NCBI GenBank assembly: GCA_007570785.1
Contig: ML662442.1
Span: forward strand, 30,577,681 to 30,641,680
Direction: 5' to 3'
Source of the DNA: Antilocapra americana
Taxonomy: Eukaryota; Chordata; Mammalia; Artiodactyla; Antilocapridae
DNA length: 64,000 nt
Below, piece by piece: positions 33,134 to 44,510 of this stretch; positions within the stretch are counted from its first letter, which is position 1; every line of letters starts with the position of its first letter. The notes under the pieces are model-generated. The model worked only from the letters and a program-made list of their open reading frames with translations, ran no database searches and was not told where the DNA came from. Made by a program: the position numbers and the translations under genes.

Positions 33134-33146
33134 AAACTATAATTCT

Positions 33147-33814
33147 ATATCCAGTGAAAATATGCTTCAAAAACGAGGGTAAAATTAAGGTGTATTTTTT
33201 TTTCAGATAAAACTCAAGGAAATTTCCTGCAACCAGACTTTTATTTTCAGAAATGCTAAAGGAAATTCTATAGATGGAAGGGAAATGCTACACAAAAAAG
33301 TCAGATTCATAAAAAGAAATGAAGAACTCCAGAAATGCTTCATCCATACATAAATACAAGTCTATTTTCTGTTTTCCTAGTTTCTTTAGAAGATAATGTT
33401 TGTAATATATATAGAAGAAAAATGTATGATGAGAGCACAAAAGAATCATACTACTACAAGTCTCCTAGGTGGTAAAGTGGTACGATGTTGATTCTAAGCA
33501 GGCTGTGATAAAATAAGGATGCAAAACCACCCCTGGAGCAACCACTAAAAGAATACAACAGAGTTAGAGCTTAAAAGGAGGAACAATAGAACTGCAAACA
33601 TAATAATAATAATTAAAACCAAGGAAGGCAAGAAAGGTTGTGCGGAGTGGGGAGGAATTGAACACTAGAAACAGATGGGACAAATGGAAAACTAACAGAA
33701 AGCAGAGGGCTTAAACCTCACAGTAGCAAATGATACTTTCTGTATATTGCCACAATAATTTCTCCCATCTTCTGCATGGGTCTGTATTCATTTTCACTTT
33801 CCAAGCCTACTATA
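33147..33814. other. Unique A-rich DNA
   Basis: Possibly continues the old L1/HAL1-like context ('gaactccagaaatgcttcat', 'ctaaaagaatacaacagagt'), but no block is diagnostic. Confidence 0.35.
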
Positions 33815-34388
33815 GTGAATACCACAGACCAGGTGTCTTATGCAACAGAAACTTCTTTCCTCCTGGTTCTGGTGGCTACAAGTCCAAGATTACCATATCA
33901 GCAGGATTTCCTTCTGAGGCTTCTTTCCTTGGCTTGTAGATGCTATCTTCTCCCAGGGTATTCATATTGTCCCCTTTCTCTGTGCGTGCCCCTGTCCTAG
34001 CCTCCTCTTATAAGTGTTAGTTGCTCAGGCATGTCCAACTCTTGGCAACCTCCATGGACTATAGCCCCCCAGGCTTCTCTGTCCGTGGAATTCTCTAGGC
34101 AAGAATACTAGAGTAGGTAGCCATTCCCTTCTCCAGAGAATCTTTCCGACCCGGGGATCAAACCCAGGTCTCCCACATTGCAGGCAGATTCTTTACCATC
34201 TGAGCCACCAGGGAAGCCCTCTTATAAGGGGTACTGGTTATATTGCAATAGGGCATACCCACAAGATCACGGTTTACCTTAATCACCTCTTTAAAGGCCC
34301 TATCTCCAAATACCTTTACGTTCTGAGGGGTTGGAGGTTAGAACTTTAACATATTGAATTTGAGGAGACAATTTGGTCCACAATAGGG
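33815..34388 (-). mobile_element. MaLR (MLT1-type) solo LTR, split by a SINE
   Basis: Complement of the LTR: 'tgaataccacagaccaggtg', 'ggcttgtagatgctatcttc', 'cctcctcttataag' [SINE] 'ggggtactggttat', 'ggccctatctccaaatacc' and 'gaggttagaactttaacat'. No internal coding sequence. Confidence 0.7.
34015..34217 (-). mobile_element. Bov-tA SINE inside the MLT1 LTR
   Basis: Complement of the SINE from 'gttagttgctcaggcatgtc' to 'gagccaccagggaagc'. It is flanked by an exact 11-bp duplication, cctcttataag, at 34004-34014 and 34218-34228. Confidence 0.96.
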
Positions 34389-34564
34389 CTTTTTCCACTC
34401 ACCTCAAGAGGCAGAGTTGTGGGCAGTGGTAGCGGCAAGAAGCGCATACTCAGGGTCCCACGACAAGGAGCAGAAGGATGTAGCATGAGGAGGGAACACG
34501 GCTGCCAAAAACAAGCTCGAAGAGCAATTACCCAAGTGTATTCTACAGAACTAGCATCTACTGT

Positions 34565-34821
34565 TGGAGAAGGAAATAGCAACCCACTCCAGTGGGTTGC
34601 CTGGAAAAATCCCATGGATGGAGGAGCCTGGTAGGCTACAGCCCATGCAGTTGCTAAGAGTCGGACTTCACTTTCACTTTTCACTTTCATGCATTGGAGA
34701 AGGAAATGGCACCCCACTCCAGTGCTCTTGCCTAGAGAATCCCAGGGACAGCGGAGCCTGGTGGGCTGCCGTCGATGGGGTCGCACAGAGTTGGACACGA
34801 CTGAAGCGGCTCAGCAGCAGC
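34565..34821 (+). mobile_element. Bov-A2 dimeric SINE
   Basis: Two BovB-derived monomers ('ggagaaggaaatagcaaccc' and 'ggagaaggaaatggcacccc') are joined by the linker 'cactttcacttttcactttc'. It ends in a CAG repeat. An exact 12-bp duplication, agcatctactgt, lies at 34553-34564 and 34822-34833. Low divergence suggests a young copy. Confidence 0.96.
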
Positions 34822-34833
34822 AGCATCTACTGT

Positions 34834-35428
34834 GTTCTCAACACCGTACCACCTATAGAAGTTAATCATGGGACTAGCAATAGTAGTCATGTAAAAATCT
34901 TTTTACTGATAAAGCTGCTTGAATGTCTTCCAAAATGTTCAAGTTTACCCAAAGAGAGGCAGTTTTGGAACATTAATGAGGCCATGATGCAGCTGTCCTT
35001 TTGGATTTCTTTTTAATATTGTTATGATCCTTCACCTTGGATCTCTTGCCCTGCATTACCTTGCATAACCATTTCATTTTTTAATTCAATTTCATTTCTT
35101 GATTTTGATGAACAGGCTGTCACATGTCATCTCTCAAAGTGTAACAGGCTGATTTCCTCAAATAGAGATATCCCTTTGAGTGAAAAATTTGCAAAATGCT
35201 CTCTTCATTGTGCATATTAAAATTTATTTCAGTTTTAAATATGGAAAAAATTTTTTAAAAGAGACAGATTTATTTCTCCATCCCTTTGAATCTGGGTAGG
35301 TGCTGCTATAGCTTTGACCAGTAGATTATGACAGAAGTTTTGATTTCAGGCTGATCTAACTCTGATCTAACCTGACTGTGTGCTTAAATGCAATACTGCT
35401 ATGAAGTAAAAAGAGCTGAATTACTGGA
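34834..35428. other. Unique AT-rich DNA
   Basis: No firm feature. 35258-35390 ('ttgaatctgggtaggtgctg') shares words with the LTR-like stretch at 19.6 kb and may be a relic of the same unnamed family. Confidence 0.35.
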
Positions 35429-35565
35429 ACCTCTCTGGTAGTTCAGTGGTTGAGGCTCCACTTGTTTTCTGTGCAGGAGCTGTGGGTTCAATCCCTGGTT
35501 GGGGAAATTAGGATCCCACAAGCCACAGCCTGGCCAAAAAGACTTTTTGAAAAAGAGGTGGCGGG
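35429..35565 (+). mobile_element. CHR-type SINE fragment
   Basis: 'cctctctggtagttcagtgg' head, B box 'gggttcaatccc', then 'aattaggatcccacaagcca' and 'ggccaaaaagac', as in CHR SINEs. About 137 bp. Confidence 0.75.
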
Positions 35566-35874
35566 GTTGAACAGATAAACTCAACTCTGATAAACTTCAA
35601 AATCAGTATGTTGAAAGAAACCAGAAACAAAAGAATGCATACTCTATGATTTGGTTTATGTGAAATTCAAGAACAAGCAAAAGTAATTTAATGTGATAGA
35701 AATTAGAACAGCGATTCCTTCTGTTTGGGGGAGAATGGTTTGACTAGAAGGCCTCAGTTAAGGAAATATCTTGGTGATGGAAATATCTGTAGCTAGGTTG
35801 CTTGCATGAGTAAAGATATTTATTAAGACTTGTCGATTGATACTCCAAGATGTGTAAACTTCACTGTTTGTATT
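35566..35874. other. Unique DNA
   Basis: 'gaaattagaacagcgattcc' and 'ggggagaatggtttgactag' weakly recall an old L1 3' end; not called. Confidence 0.35.
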
Positions 35875-36360
35875 AGTTTCCTATCTCTGCTGCAAAGAAT
35901 TGTTACCAGCTTACTGGCTTAAGACAGACAGATTTACTATTTTATAATTCTGGGCATCAGAAGTCCAAACTAGGTATCACTGGGTTAAAATCACTGTGTT
36001 GGCAGGATTTCTTCCTTTTGGAGTTCTCAGGGAGAACCCATTTCTTGTCTTCTCCAGCTGCTAGAGGCTGCCCACATTCCTTGGTTTTTGCTTCCCTTTT
36101 GTCTCCAAAGCCAGCAATAGCCAAACAAGGGTTCCCCACACTGCTCTGCTCTGACACTGCCTCCCTCTTCCACATCTGAACTGTTGTGATGACTTTGGGT
36201 GCCTCCAGGTGATCCAGGATAATTTCCCTACCCTGAAGTCAGCTTTATTAGCATTCTTAATCCCATCCACGACCTTGATTCCCCTTGTCAAGTAGCATTC
36301 ATAGATTCCAGGGATTAGGGCATGGACATTTTTAGGCGGACATCATCTTGCCTACCACAC
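35875..36360 (-). mobile_element. Probable MaLR/MLT-type LTR
   Basis: The order 'attagtttcctatctctgct', 'ttactggcttaagacagaca', 'cattccttggtttttgcttc', 'cccttgtcaagtagcattc' and 'gggcatggacatttttaggc' to 'cctaccacac' resembles the complement of an old MLT-type LTR ('gttaggacgtggacat' near its end). The exact family is uncertain. No coding remnant. Confidence 0.52.
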
Positions 36361-36483
36361 TTTATAGAAATTTTACTTCAATAAAAACTGTTTTTGTAAA
36401 AGCTACTGAAAGCATGTTATATGCTAGTCACTATTCCAGGTACTTAGATACATATCTAGTTACATATTTATTTATTTTTGTCT

Positions 36484-36605
36484 GTCTCCTCTACTGGAAT
36501 CTGAGCTTCTTGAAGTCAAAAAGGTTTTTCTGGTTTATCGTGATTAGAATGTATCTAGCACATAGTAGGAATTCAACAAAAATTTGTTGAATGAATGAGT
36601 GTGAA
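36484..36605 (+). repeat. L2 3'-end fossil
   Basis: 'ctactggaatctgagcttct', 'gtatctagcacatagtagga' and 'aaatttgttgaatgaatgag' match the L2 3' end. Confidence 0.75.
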
Positions 36606-37486
36606 CTCAATGATACCTATTTTTGCTGATTTTATTGTTGATTTATTTATTGGCAGAGCATTACATAGACAAAATCACAGAAATTAAGAGTTTGCAAACC
36701 CCATTAAAAATGTTGTTTTCAATCATTAAATGTCAGTATTATAACAGAATACCACCATCACCTTATAGAACTGCCTAGTCCTAGTGACAGGAGAAAGGGA
36801 TAGAGTTATTCTTTGAAGGAGTCAGTCTCTATTTTGGAAAATAGAATTTGCTCAGAAAATTATTTGGTTCAGGAGAAATACTCAAGGATTTATTTCCTAA
36901 TATATATTTTGGTTATTTATGTTGTTATTCCCTATGAAGCTGAAATATATTATTTCAAAGTAAAACATACGCTGCTTGAAATGTCACCAAAGAGAATATA
37001 TTTCTCTTTTATTAAGTACTTTTCTAAGGGTTTGTAAAAATCACACCAGAAAACATTGCTTTGCTCCATCATTTCAAATATTTTTAAACAATTGAAAGAT
37101 CAGTCTTCAGAACTTCGTATCTTCAAACATGAATACATAAAGTCTTTGAAAAAAAAACAAAGATGCTGCATTTAACTATACATGGAGGAGAATAGTGTCT
37201 CTTCTTTCTATTTCCCCACCAAGATACTAGTGTTCCCTTAGGAAATAAACACAACAATATGCAAATTTACCAACAGTCTCTGAACCTCCCCCTTACTGTG
37301 GTTTATTACTGCTAAAACTCTGAGTCTTTATAACTCTGTCCATAAAAGAATAAATAATTCATTTCATTGAATAGACAGAACAATTTTGATTACATCTAAG
37401 TGATTTATTAGAGTGATTCTAATAGAATTAGCACATGTATACTACAATGAACTATTTACTTCCTAAGATCTACTGGTCCAAGAGAT
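36606..37486. other. Unique AT-rich DNA
   Basis: Nothing recognised. Open frames of 60-74 codons reflect AT-rich composition. Confidence 0.45.
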
Positions 37487-37820
37487 CTTATTTTATTTTA
37501 TTTATTTACTTTTTAAAATTGAAGTACAGTTGGTTTAGAATATTTTATTATTTGCATATGTACACCACAATGATTCAACAGTTTCATAGATTATACTCCA
37601 TTATAAGATATACAAGATAGCAGCTATAAATCCCTGTGCTGTATAGTATATCCTTGTCACTTATCTATTTGATACATAGAAGTTTGTATCTCTTGATTCC
37701 ATACCCCTAATTTGCCCCTCTACCCTTCTAATTTCCCGTTGGTAACCAAAAGTTTGTTTTCTGTATCTGTCTTTCTGTTTTGCCTATAAATTTGTCTTAT
37801 ATTTTAGATTCCATATATAA

Positions 37821-40800
37821 ATGGAGCAGCGAGAAGTGGCTGTGTGGCGCTGGAGCGGAGATACCCCACATCCAAAGTGAGGAGCAGTGGCCGGGAGGAG
37901 CTACCCCACGTCCAAGGTAAGGAGCAGCAGCTGCGCTTTGCTGGAGCAGCCGTGAAGAGAGACCCCATGTCCAAGGTAAAAGAAACCCCAGTAAGATGGT
38001 AGGCACTCAGAGAGGGCATCAGAGGGCAGATAGACTGAAACAACAATCACAGAAAACTAGCCAATCTGATCACATGGGTCACAGCCTTGTCTAACTCAGT
38101 GAAACTAAGCCATGCCATGTGGGGCCACCCAAGACGACGGGTCATAGTGGAGAGGTCTGATAGAGTGAGGTCCACTGGAGAAGGGAATGGCAAACCACTT
38201 CAGGATTCTTGCCTAGAGAACCCCATGAACAGTATGAAAAGGCAAAAAAGATAGGACACTGAAAGATGAACTCCCCAGATCGGTGGATGCCCAATAAGTT
38301 AATGGAGATCAGAGGAAAAATTACTTCAGAAAGAATGAAGGGATGGAGCCAAAGCAAAAACAACACCCAGCTGTGGATGTGACTGGTGATAAAAGCAAGG
38401 TCTGATGCTATAAGGAGCAATAGTGCATAGGAACCTGGAATGTTAGGTCCATGAATCAAGGCTAATTGGAAGTGGTCAAACAGGGGATGACAAAGGTGAA
38501 CGTCAGCATTCTAGGAATCAGTGAACTAAAGTGGACTGGAATGGGTGAATTTAACTCAGATGACCATTACATCTACTACTGTGGGCAGGTATTCCTTAGA
38601 AGAAACGGAGTAGTCGTCATAGTCAACAAAAGAGTCTGAAATGCAGCACTTGGATGCAATCTCAAAAATGACAGAATGATCTCTGTTCATTTCCAAGACA
38701 AACCATTCAATGTCATGGTAATCTAAGTCTATGCCCTAACCTGTAATGCTGAAGAAGCTGAAGCTTAATGGTTCTATGAAGACCTACAAGATCTTTTAGA
38801 ACTAACACCCAAAAGAGATGTCCTTTTCCTTACAGGGGACTGGAATGCAAAAGTAGGGAGTCAAGAAACACCTGGAGTAACAGGCAAATTTGGCCTTGGA
38901 GTACAGAATGAAGCAGGGCAAAGCTAATAGAGTTTTGCCAAGAGAACTCACTGGTCATAGCAAACACCCTCTTCCAACAACACAAGAGAAGACTCTACAC
39001 ATGGACATCACCACATGGCCAATACTGAAATAATATTGCTTATATTCTTTGCAGCCAAAGATGGACAAGCTCTATACAGTCAACAAAAGCAAGACAGAGA
39101 GCTGACTGTGGCTCAGATCATGAACTCCTTATTGACAAATTCAGCCGTAAATTGAAGAAAGTGGAGAAAACCACTGGACCATTCAGGAATGACCTAAATC
39201 AAATCCCTTATGATTATACCATGGAAGAGACAAATAGATTTAAGGGACTAGACCCAATAGACAGAGTATCTCATGAACTATGGACAGAGGTTCGTGACAT
39301 TGTACAAGAATCAATGATCAAGACCATCCCCAACAAAAACAAATGCAAAAAAGCAAAGTGGCTCTCTGAGGAGGACTTACAAATAGCTGTGAAAACAAAA
39401 GAAGTGAAAAGGAAAGGAGAAAAGGAAAGCTATACCCATTTGAATGCAGAGTTTTAAAGAATAGCAAGGAGAGATAAGAAAGCCTTCTTCAGTGATCATT
39501 GCAAGGAAATAGAGGAAAACAATAGAATGGGAAAGACTAGCGATCTCTTCAAGAAAATCAGAGATACAAAGGGAAGATTTCCTGCAAAGATGGGCACAAT
39601 AAAGGACAGAAATGGTATGGACTTAACAGAAGCAGAAGATATTAAGAAGAGGTGGCAAGAATACACAGAAGAACTGTACAAAAGAGATCTTCGTGACCCA
39701 GATAATCAGGATGTTGTGATCACTCACCTAGAGCCAGACATCCTGAAATGTGAAGTCAAGTGGGCCTTAGGAAGCATCACAACAAACAAAGCTAGTGGAG
39801 GTGATAGAATTACAGTTGAGCTATTTCAAATCTTAAAAGATGATGCTGTGAAAGTGCTGCACTCAATATGCCAAAAATCTGAAAAACTCAGCAGTGGCCT
39901 CAGGACTGGAAAGGGTCAGTTTTCATTCTTATCCCAAAGAAAGACAATGCCAAAGAATGTTCAGACTACCACACGATTGCACTCGTCTCACACGCTAGCA
40001 AAGTAATGCTCAAATTCTCCAAGCCAGGCTTCAGCAATCTGTGAACTGTGAACTTCCAGATGTTCAAGCTGGATTTAGAAAAGGTAGAGGAACCAGAGAT
40101 CAAATTGTCAAAATCCACTGGATCATCAAAAAAGCAAGAGAATTCCAGAAAAATATCTACTTCTGCTTTAAGGACTATGCCAAAGCCTTTGACTGTGTGG
40201 ATCACAATAAACTGTAGAAAATTTTGAAAGAAATGGGAATATCAGACCACCTGACCGGCCTCTTGAGAAATCTGTATGCAGGTCAGGAAGCAACAGTTAG
40301 AACTGGACATGGAACAACAGACTGGTTCCAAATAGGAAAAGGAGTACGTCAAGGCTGTATATTGTCACCCTGCTTATTTAACTTATATGCAGAGTACATC
40401 ATGAGAAACACTGGGCTGGATGAAGCACAGGCTGCAACCAAGATTTCCAGGAGAAATATCAATAACCTCAGATATGCAGATGACACCACCCTTATGGCAG
40501 AAAGTGAAGAAGAACTAAAGAGCCTCTTGATGAAAGTGAAAAAAGAGAGTGAAAAAGTTGGCTTAAAGCTCAACATTAAGAAAACTAAGATCATGGCATC
40601 TGGTCTCATCACTTCATGGCAAATAGATGGGGAAACACTGGACACAGTGTCAGACTTTATTTTTTGGGCTCCAAAATCACTGCAAAGGGTGAATGCAGCC
40701 ATGAAATTAAAAGATGCTTACTCCTTGGAAGGAAAGTAGTGACCAACCTACACAGCATATTAAAAAGCAGAAACATTACTTTACCAACAAAGGTCCATCT

Positions 40801-41260
40801 AGTCAAGACTATGGTTTTTCCAGTAGTCATGTATGGATGTGAGAATTGGACTATAAAGAAAGCTGAGTGCTGAAGAATTGATGCTTTTAAACTGTGGTGT
40901 TGGAGAAGACTCTTGAGAGTCCCTTGGACTGCAAGGAGATCCAACCAGTCCATCCTAAAGGAAATCAGTCCTGAATGTTCATTGGAAGGACTGATGTTGA
41001 AGCAAAACTCCAATATCTTGGCCACCTGATGTGAAAAACTGATTCATTATAAAATACTTTGATGCTGGGAAAGATTGAGGGTAGGAGGAGAAGGAAATGA
41101 CAGAGGATGAGATGGTTGGGGGACATCACCGACTCAATGGACATGAGTTTCAGTAAACTCCGGGAGTTAGTGATATACAGGGAGGCCTGGCGTGATGTGG
41201 TCCATGGGGTTGCAATGAGTCGGTCATGACTGAGTGACTAAACTAAACTGAACTGAACTG
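37821..41260 (+). mobile_element. BovB LINE, near full length (3.4 kb)
   Basis: It starts with a 5' UTR containing three tandem-like 'taccccacatccaa' / 'ccatgtccaaggtaa' blocks (37860-37980), then an endonuclease region, an RT region and the tail 'gagtgactaaactaaactg'. It inserted in opposite orientation into the older L1, which resumes exactly at 'ataagtgatatc'. Only a short duplication (ataa) is visible. This is the longest BovB here and the reference for placing the other copies. Confidence 0.93.
38440..41030 (+). pseudogene. Decayed BovB ORF2 (endonuclease + reverse transcriptase)
   Basis: The apurinic-like endonuclease starts with GTWNVRSMN at 38440 and meets a stop within five codons. 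The conserved GDWNA motif, with its Asp codon at 38838-38840, survives. Open RT pieces are 39152-39457, 39527-40006, 40224-40739 and 40616-40873. Motif A reads FKDYAKAFD (Ile changed to Lys), motif B VRQGCILSP is intact and YADD lies at 40473-40484. Several stops and frameshifts (for example near 39890) rule out activity. Confidence 0.93.
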
Positions 41261-41562
41261 ATAAGTGATATCATATAGTATTTGTCTTTCTCTGTCTGAC
41301 ATTTCACTAAGCACAGTATCATCTGGGTCCATCCATACTGTTATAAACGACAGAACTTCTTTTTTATGACTGAGATATATGTACATCACATCTTCTTTAT
41401 CCATTCATCTGTTGTTAGGCACTAGGGTTGCTTCCGTGTCTTGCCTATTGTAAATGATGCTGCTACAAACATTGGGGTGCACATATCTTTGCAAATTAGT
41501 GTTTTTATTTTTTCCATATATATACCCAAGAGTGGAATTACTGGATCATATATAGTAATTTT

Positions 41563-41772
41563 GGACTTCCCTGATGGCTCAGCAATAAAGAATCTACCTG
41601 CAACACAGGAGACACAGGAAACATGGATTTGATCCCTGGTCAGGAACAGCCCCTAGAGGAGGAAATGACAACCCATTCCAGTATGTTTGCCTAAAAATCC
41701 CATGGACAGTGGAGCTGGCAGGCTACAATCCAAAAGGCCACCAAGAGTAGGATAAGGCTGACAGACTGAGCA
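41563..41772 (+). mobile_element. Bov-tA SINE inside the old L1
   Basis: 'gacttccctgatggctcagc' head, B box 'gatttgatccc', body, end 'gctgacagactgagcatga'. The flanks atagtaatttt and atggtaattct agree at 9 of 11 bases. Confidence 0.9.
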
Positions 41773-42859
41773 TGAATGGTAATTCTATTTTCAGGTTTTT
41801 TGAAGAAACTCCATACTGTTTTCCATACTAGCTGCACCAATTTACATTCCCATCAACAATTTACAAGGGCTCCCCTTTCTCCACATCCTCTCCTATGTTT
41901 GTTATTTGCAGGCTTTTTGATAGTAGCTATTCTGACAGGCATGAAGTGAAATCTTATTGTTATTTTGGTTTGCATTTCTCTAATCATTAGCAGTGATAAG
42001 CAAAAGATACCTTAGTTTTAAATCATTTTCTATCTTAAAAATTTATATGGCACATGAATTTCCCCAATATTAACGATCATCATAATTTAGGTTGTTTTCT
42101 TTATAAACTTTTCTTTAAAAAAAGTGTGTGTGTGTTCCTAAACTTTTCTATGGAAAGAACAAGGGTTTTGATACAATGAGCATTTGAGATGGACTGAATG
42201 TTCCTATCGCCCCAAATTCATGTGTTAAAGCCCTAAATTCTCACATTACATCCTCAGTGTGATTATATTTGGAGGTGGAAACTTTGGAAGATAATTAGAT
42301 TTAGATGAGGTCATAGAGGAGGAGTCTCCAGGATGGGATTAGTGCCCTCAATAAGGAGAAGAGACCAGAACCCTCTCTGTGCTATGTGAAGATACAGGAG
42401 AAAGGCAGTTCAGTTCAGTCACTCAGTTGTGTCTGACTTTTTATGACCCCGTGGACTGCAGTACACCAGGCCTCTTTGTCCATCACCAGTCCCTGGAGTT
42501 TACACAAACTCATGTCCATTAAGTCAGTGATGCCATCCAACCATCTCATGTCATTTCCTTCTTCTCCCAACTTTAATCTTTCCCAGAATCAAGGTCTTTT
42601 CAAATGAGTCAGTTCTTCACATCAGGTGGCCAAAGTATTGGAGTTTCAGCTTCAGCATCAGTTCTTCCAATGAATATTCAGGACAGATCTCCTTTAGGAT
42701 GGACTGGTTGGATCTCCTTGCTATCCAAGGGACTCTCAAGAGTCTTCTCCAACACTACAGTTCAAAAGCATCAATTCTTTGGTGCTCAGCTTTCTTTATA
42801 GTCTGGTTCTCACATCTGTATATGACTATTGGAAAAACCGTAGCCTTGACTAGATGGAC

Positions 42860-43700
42860 CTATGTCGGCAAAGTAATATCTCTGCTATTTAACATGCTGT
42901 CTAGGTTGATCATAACTTTCCTTTCAGGGAGCAAGCGTCTTTTAATCTGATGGCTGCAGTCACCCTCTGCAGTGATTCTGGAGCCCAAGAAAATAAAGTC
43001 TCTCAATGTTTCCAATGGTTTCCCATCTATTTGCCATGAAGTGATAGGACCAGATGCCATGATCTTAGCTTTCTGAATGTTGAGTTTTAAGCCAAATTTT
43101 TCACTCTCCTCTTTCACTTTCATCAAGAGGCTCTTCAGTTCTTCTTCACTTTCTGCCATAAGGGTGGTGTCATCTGCATATCTGAGGTTATTGATATTTC
43201 TCCCAGCAATCTTGATTCCAGCTTATGCTTCATCCACTCCAGCATTTCTCATGATGTAATCTGCATTGACGTTCTCCTTTCCCTATTTGGAACCAGTCTG
43301 TTGTTCCATGTCCAGTTTCCCATCCCTCAAAATTTTCCAGTTTATTGTGATCCACACAGTCAAAGCCTTTGTCATAATCAATTCTCTTGCTTTTTTGATG
43401 ATCCAATGGATGTTGGCAATTTGATCTCTCATTCCTCTACCTTTTCTAAATCCAGCTTGAACATCTGGAAGTTCACAGTTCATGAACTGTTGAAGCCTGG
43501 CTTGGAGCATTTTGAGTATTACTTTGCTAGCATGTGAGATGAGTGCAATCGTACAGTAGTCTGAGCATTCTTTGGCATTACCTTTCTTTGGGACTGAAAT
43601 GAAAACTGACCTTTTCCAGTCCTGAGGCCACTGCTGAGTTTTCCAAATTTGCTGACATATTGAGTGTAGCACTTTCACAGCATCATCTTTTAGAATTTGA
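42860..43700 (-). pseudogene. BovB reverse-transcriptase fragment
   Basis: The piece 43678-43283 holds the RT palm start. Motif A is lost by an internal deletion: the reading goes from KKAREL directly to IMTKALTVW, skipping the usual FIDYAKAFD segment. A second deletion removes the stretch between motif A and the 'NLYAEYIMRN' region around 43255-43330. YADD is intact (complement at 43169-43180), and 43159-42860 continues downstream of it. Clearly inactive. Confidence 0.88.
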
Positions 43701-44000
43701 AATAGCTCAACTGGAATTCCATCACCTCCACTAGCTTTGTTTGTAGTGATGCTTCCTAAAGCCCATTTGACTTCTCATTCCAGGATGTCTGGCTCTAGGT
43801 GAGTGATCACACCATTGTGATTATCTGGGTCATGAAGATCTTTTTTGTACAGTTCTTCTGTGTATTCTTGCCACCTCTTCTTAATATCTCTGCTTCTGTT
43901 AGTCCATACCATTTCTGTCCTTTATTGTGCCCATCTTTGCATGAAATGTTTCCTTGGTATCTCTAATTTTCTTGAAGAGATCTCTAGTCTTTCCCATTCT

Positions 44001-44510
44001 TTATTCTTTGCAGCCAATGTTGGAGAAGCTCTATACAGCCAGCGAAAAGAAGACTGGGAGCTGACTAAGGCTCAGATCATGAACTCCTTATTGCCAAATT
44101 CAGACTGAAATTGAAGAAAGTAGGGAAAACCACTAGACCATTCAAGTATGACATAAATCAAATCCCTTACAATCATACAGTGGAAGTGACAAATAGATTC
44201 CAGGGATTAGATCTGATAGACAGAGTGCCTGAAGAACTATGGATGGAGGTTGGTGACATTTTACAGGAGGCAGGGATCAAGACCATTCCATAGAAAAAGA
44301 ATGCAAAAGGCAAAATGGTTGATTGAGGAGGCCTTACAAATAGCTGTGAAAAGAAGAGACGTGAAAGGCAAAGGAGAAAAGGAAAGATATACCCATTTGA
44401 ATGCAGAATTCCAAAGAACAGCAAGGAGAGATAAGAAAGCCTTCCTCAGTGATCAATGCAAAGAAATAGACGAAAACAATAGAATGGGAAAGCCTAGAGA
44501 TCTCTTCAAG
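44001..44510 (+). mobile_element. Inverted segment of the BovB copy
   Basis: It runs from 'ttctttgcagccaatgttgg' (end of the endonuclease region) to 'agagatctcttcaag' (before RT), in the opposite orientation to the body. It encodes broken pieces of the linker between endonuclease and RT (44111-44293, 44250-44582). Confidence 0.93.

Larger units (their letters stand above)
37487..42002 (-). mobile_element. Old L1 (ORF2 end + 3' UTR), antisense, with nested inserts
   Basis: The left part (37487-37820) reads 'attgaagtacagttggttta', 'caccacaatgattcaacag' and 'gtttgttttctgtatctgtc'. After the BovB it resumes at 41261 with 'ataagtgatatcatatag', 'ctttatccattcatctgttg', 'acattggggtgcacatatct' and 'tttccatactagctgcacca', in classic L1 antisense order. 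It is split by BovB (37821-41260) and Bov-tA (41563-41772). Imperfect flanks near 37480 and 42003 may be its target duplication. Confidence 0.85.
42406..44510 (-). mobile_element. BovB LINE, 5' inverted (twin-primed), inside MLT1
   Basis: The body runs leftward from 44000 to the 3' end at 42406 ('cagttcagttcagtcactca'). From 44001 to 44510 the sequence is BovB in + orientation. Both arms end at the same BovB position, so 43971-44000 and 44481-44510 form a 30-bp inverted repeat (29/30). The two halves of the disrupted LTR on either side show a single insertion site. The flanking duplication is too worn to call with certainty. Confidence 0.93.

Noticed and set aside
34810..34824. CAG/CTG repeats as an independent trinucleotide expansion locus
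   Set aside because: They are the normal tails of Bov-A2 SINEs (also at 47941-47953) and are very short.
40349..41025. Antisense open frames over BovB (40349-40702, 40657-41025 and similar at 6619, 31302, 31747)
   Set aside because: They recur at the same place on the opposite strand of every BovB copy, so they are shadows of the RT frame.
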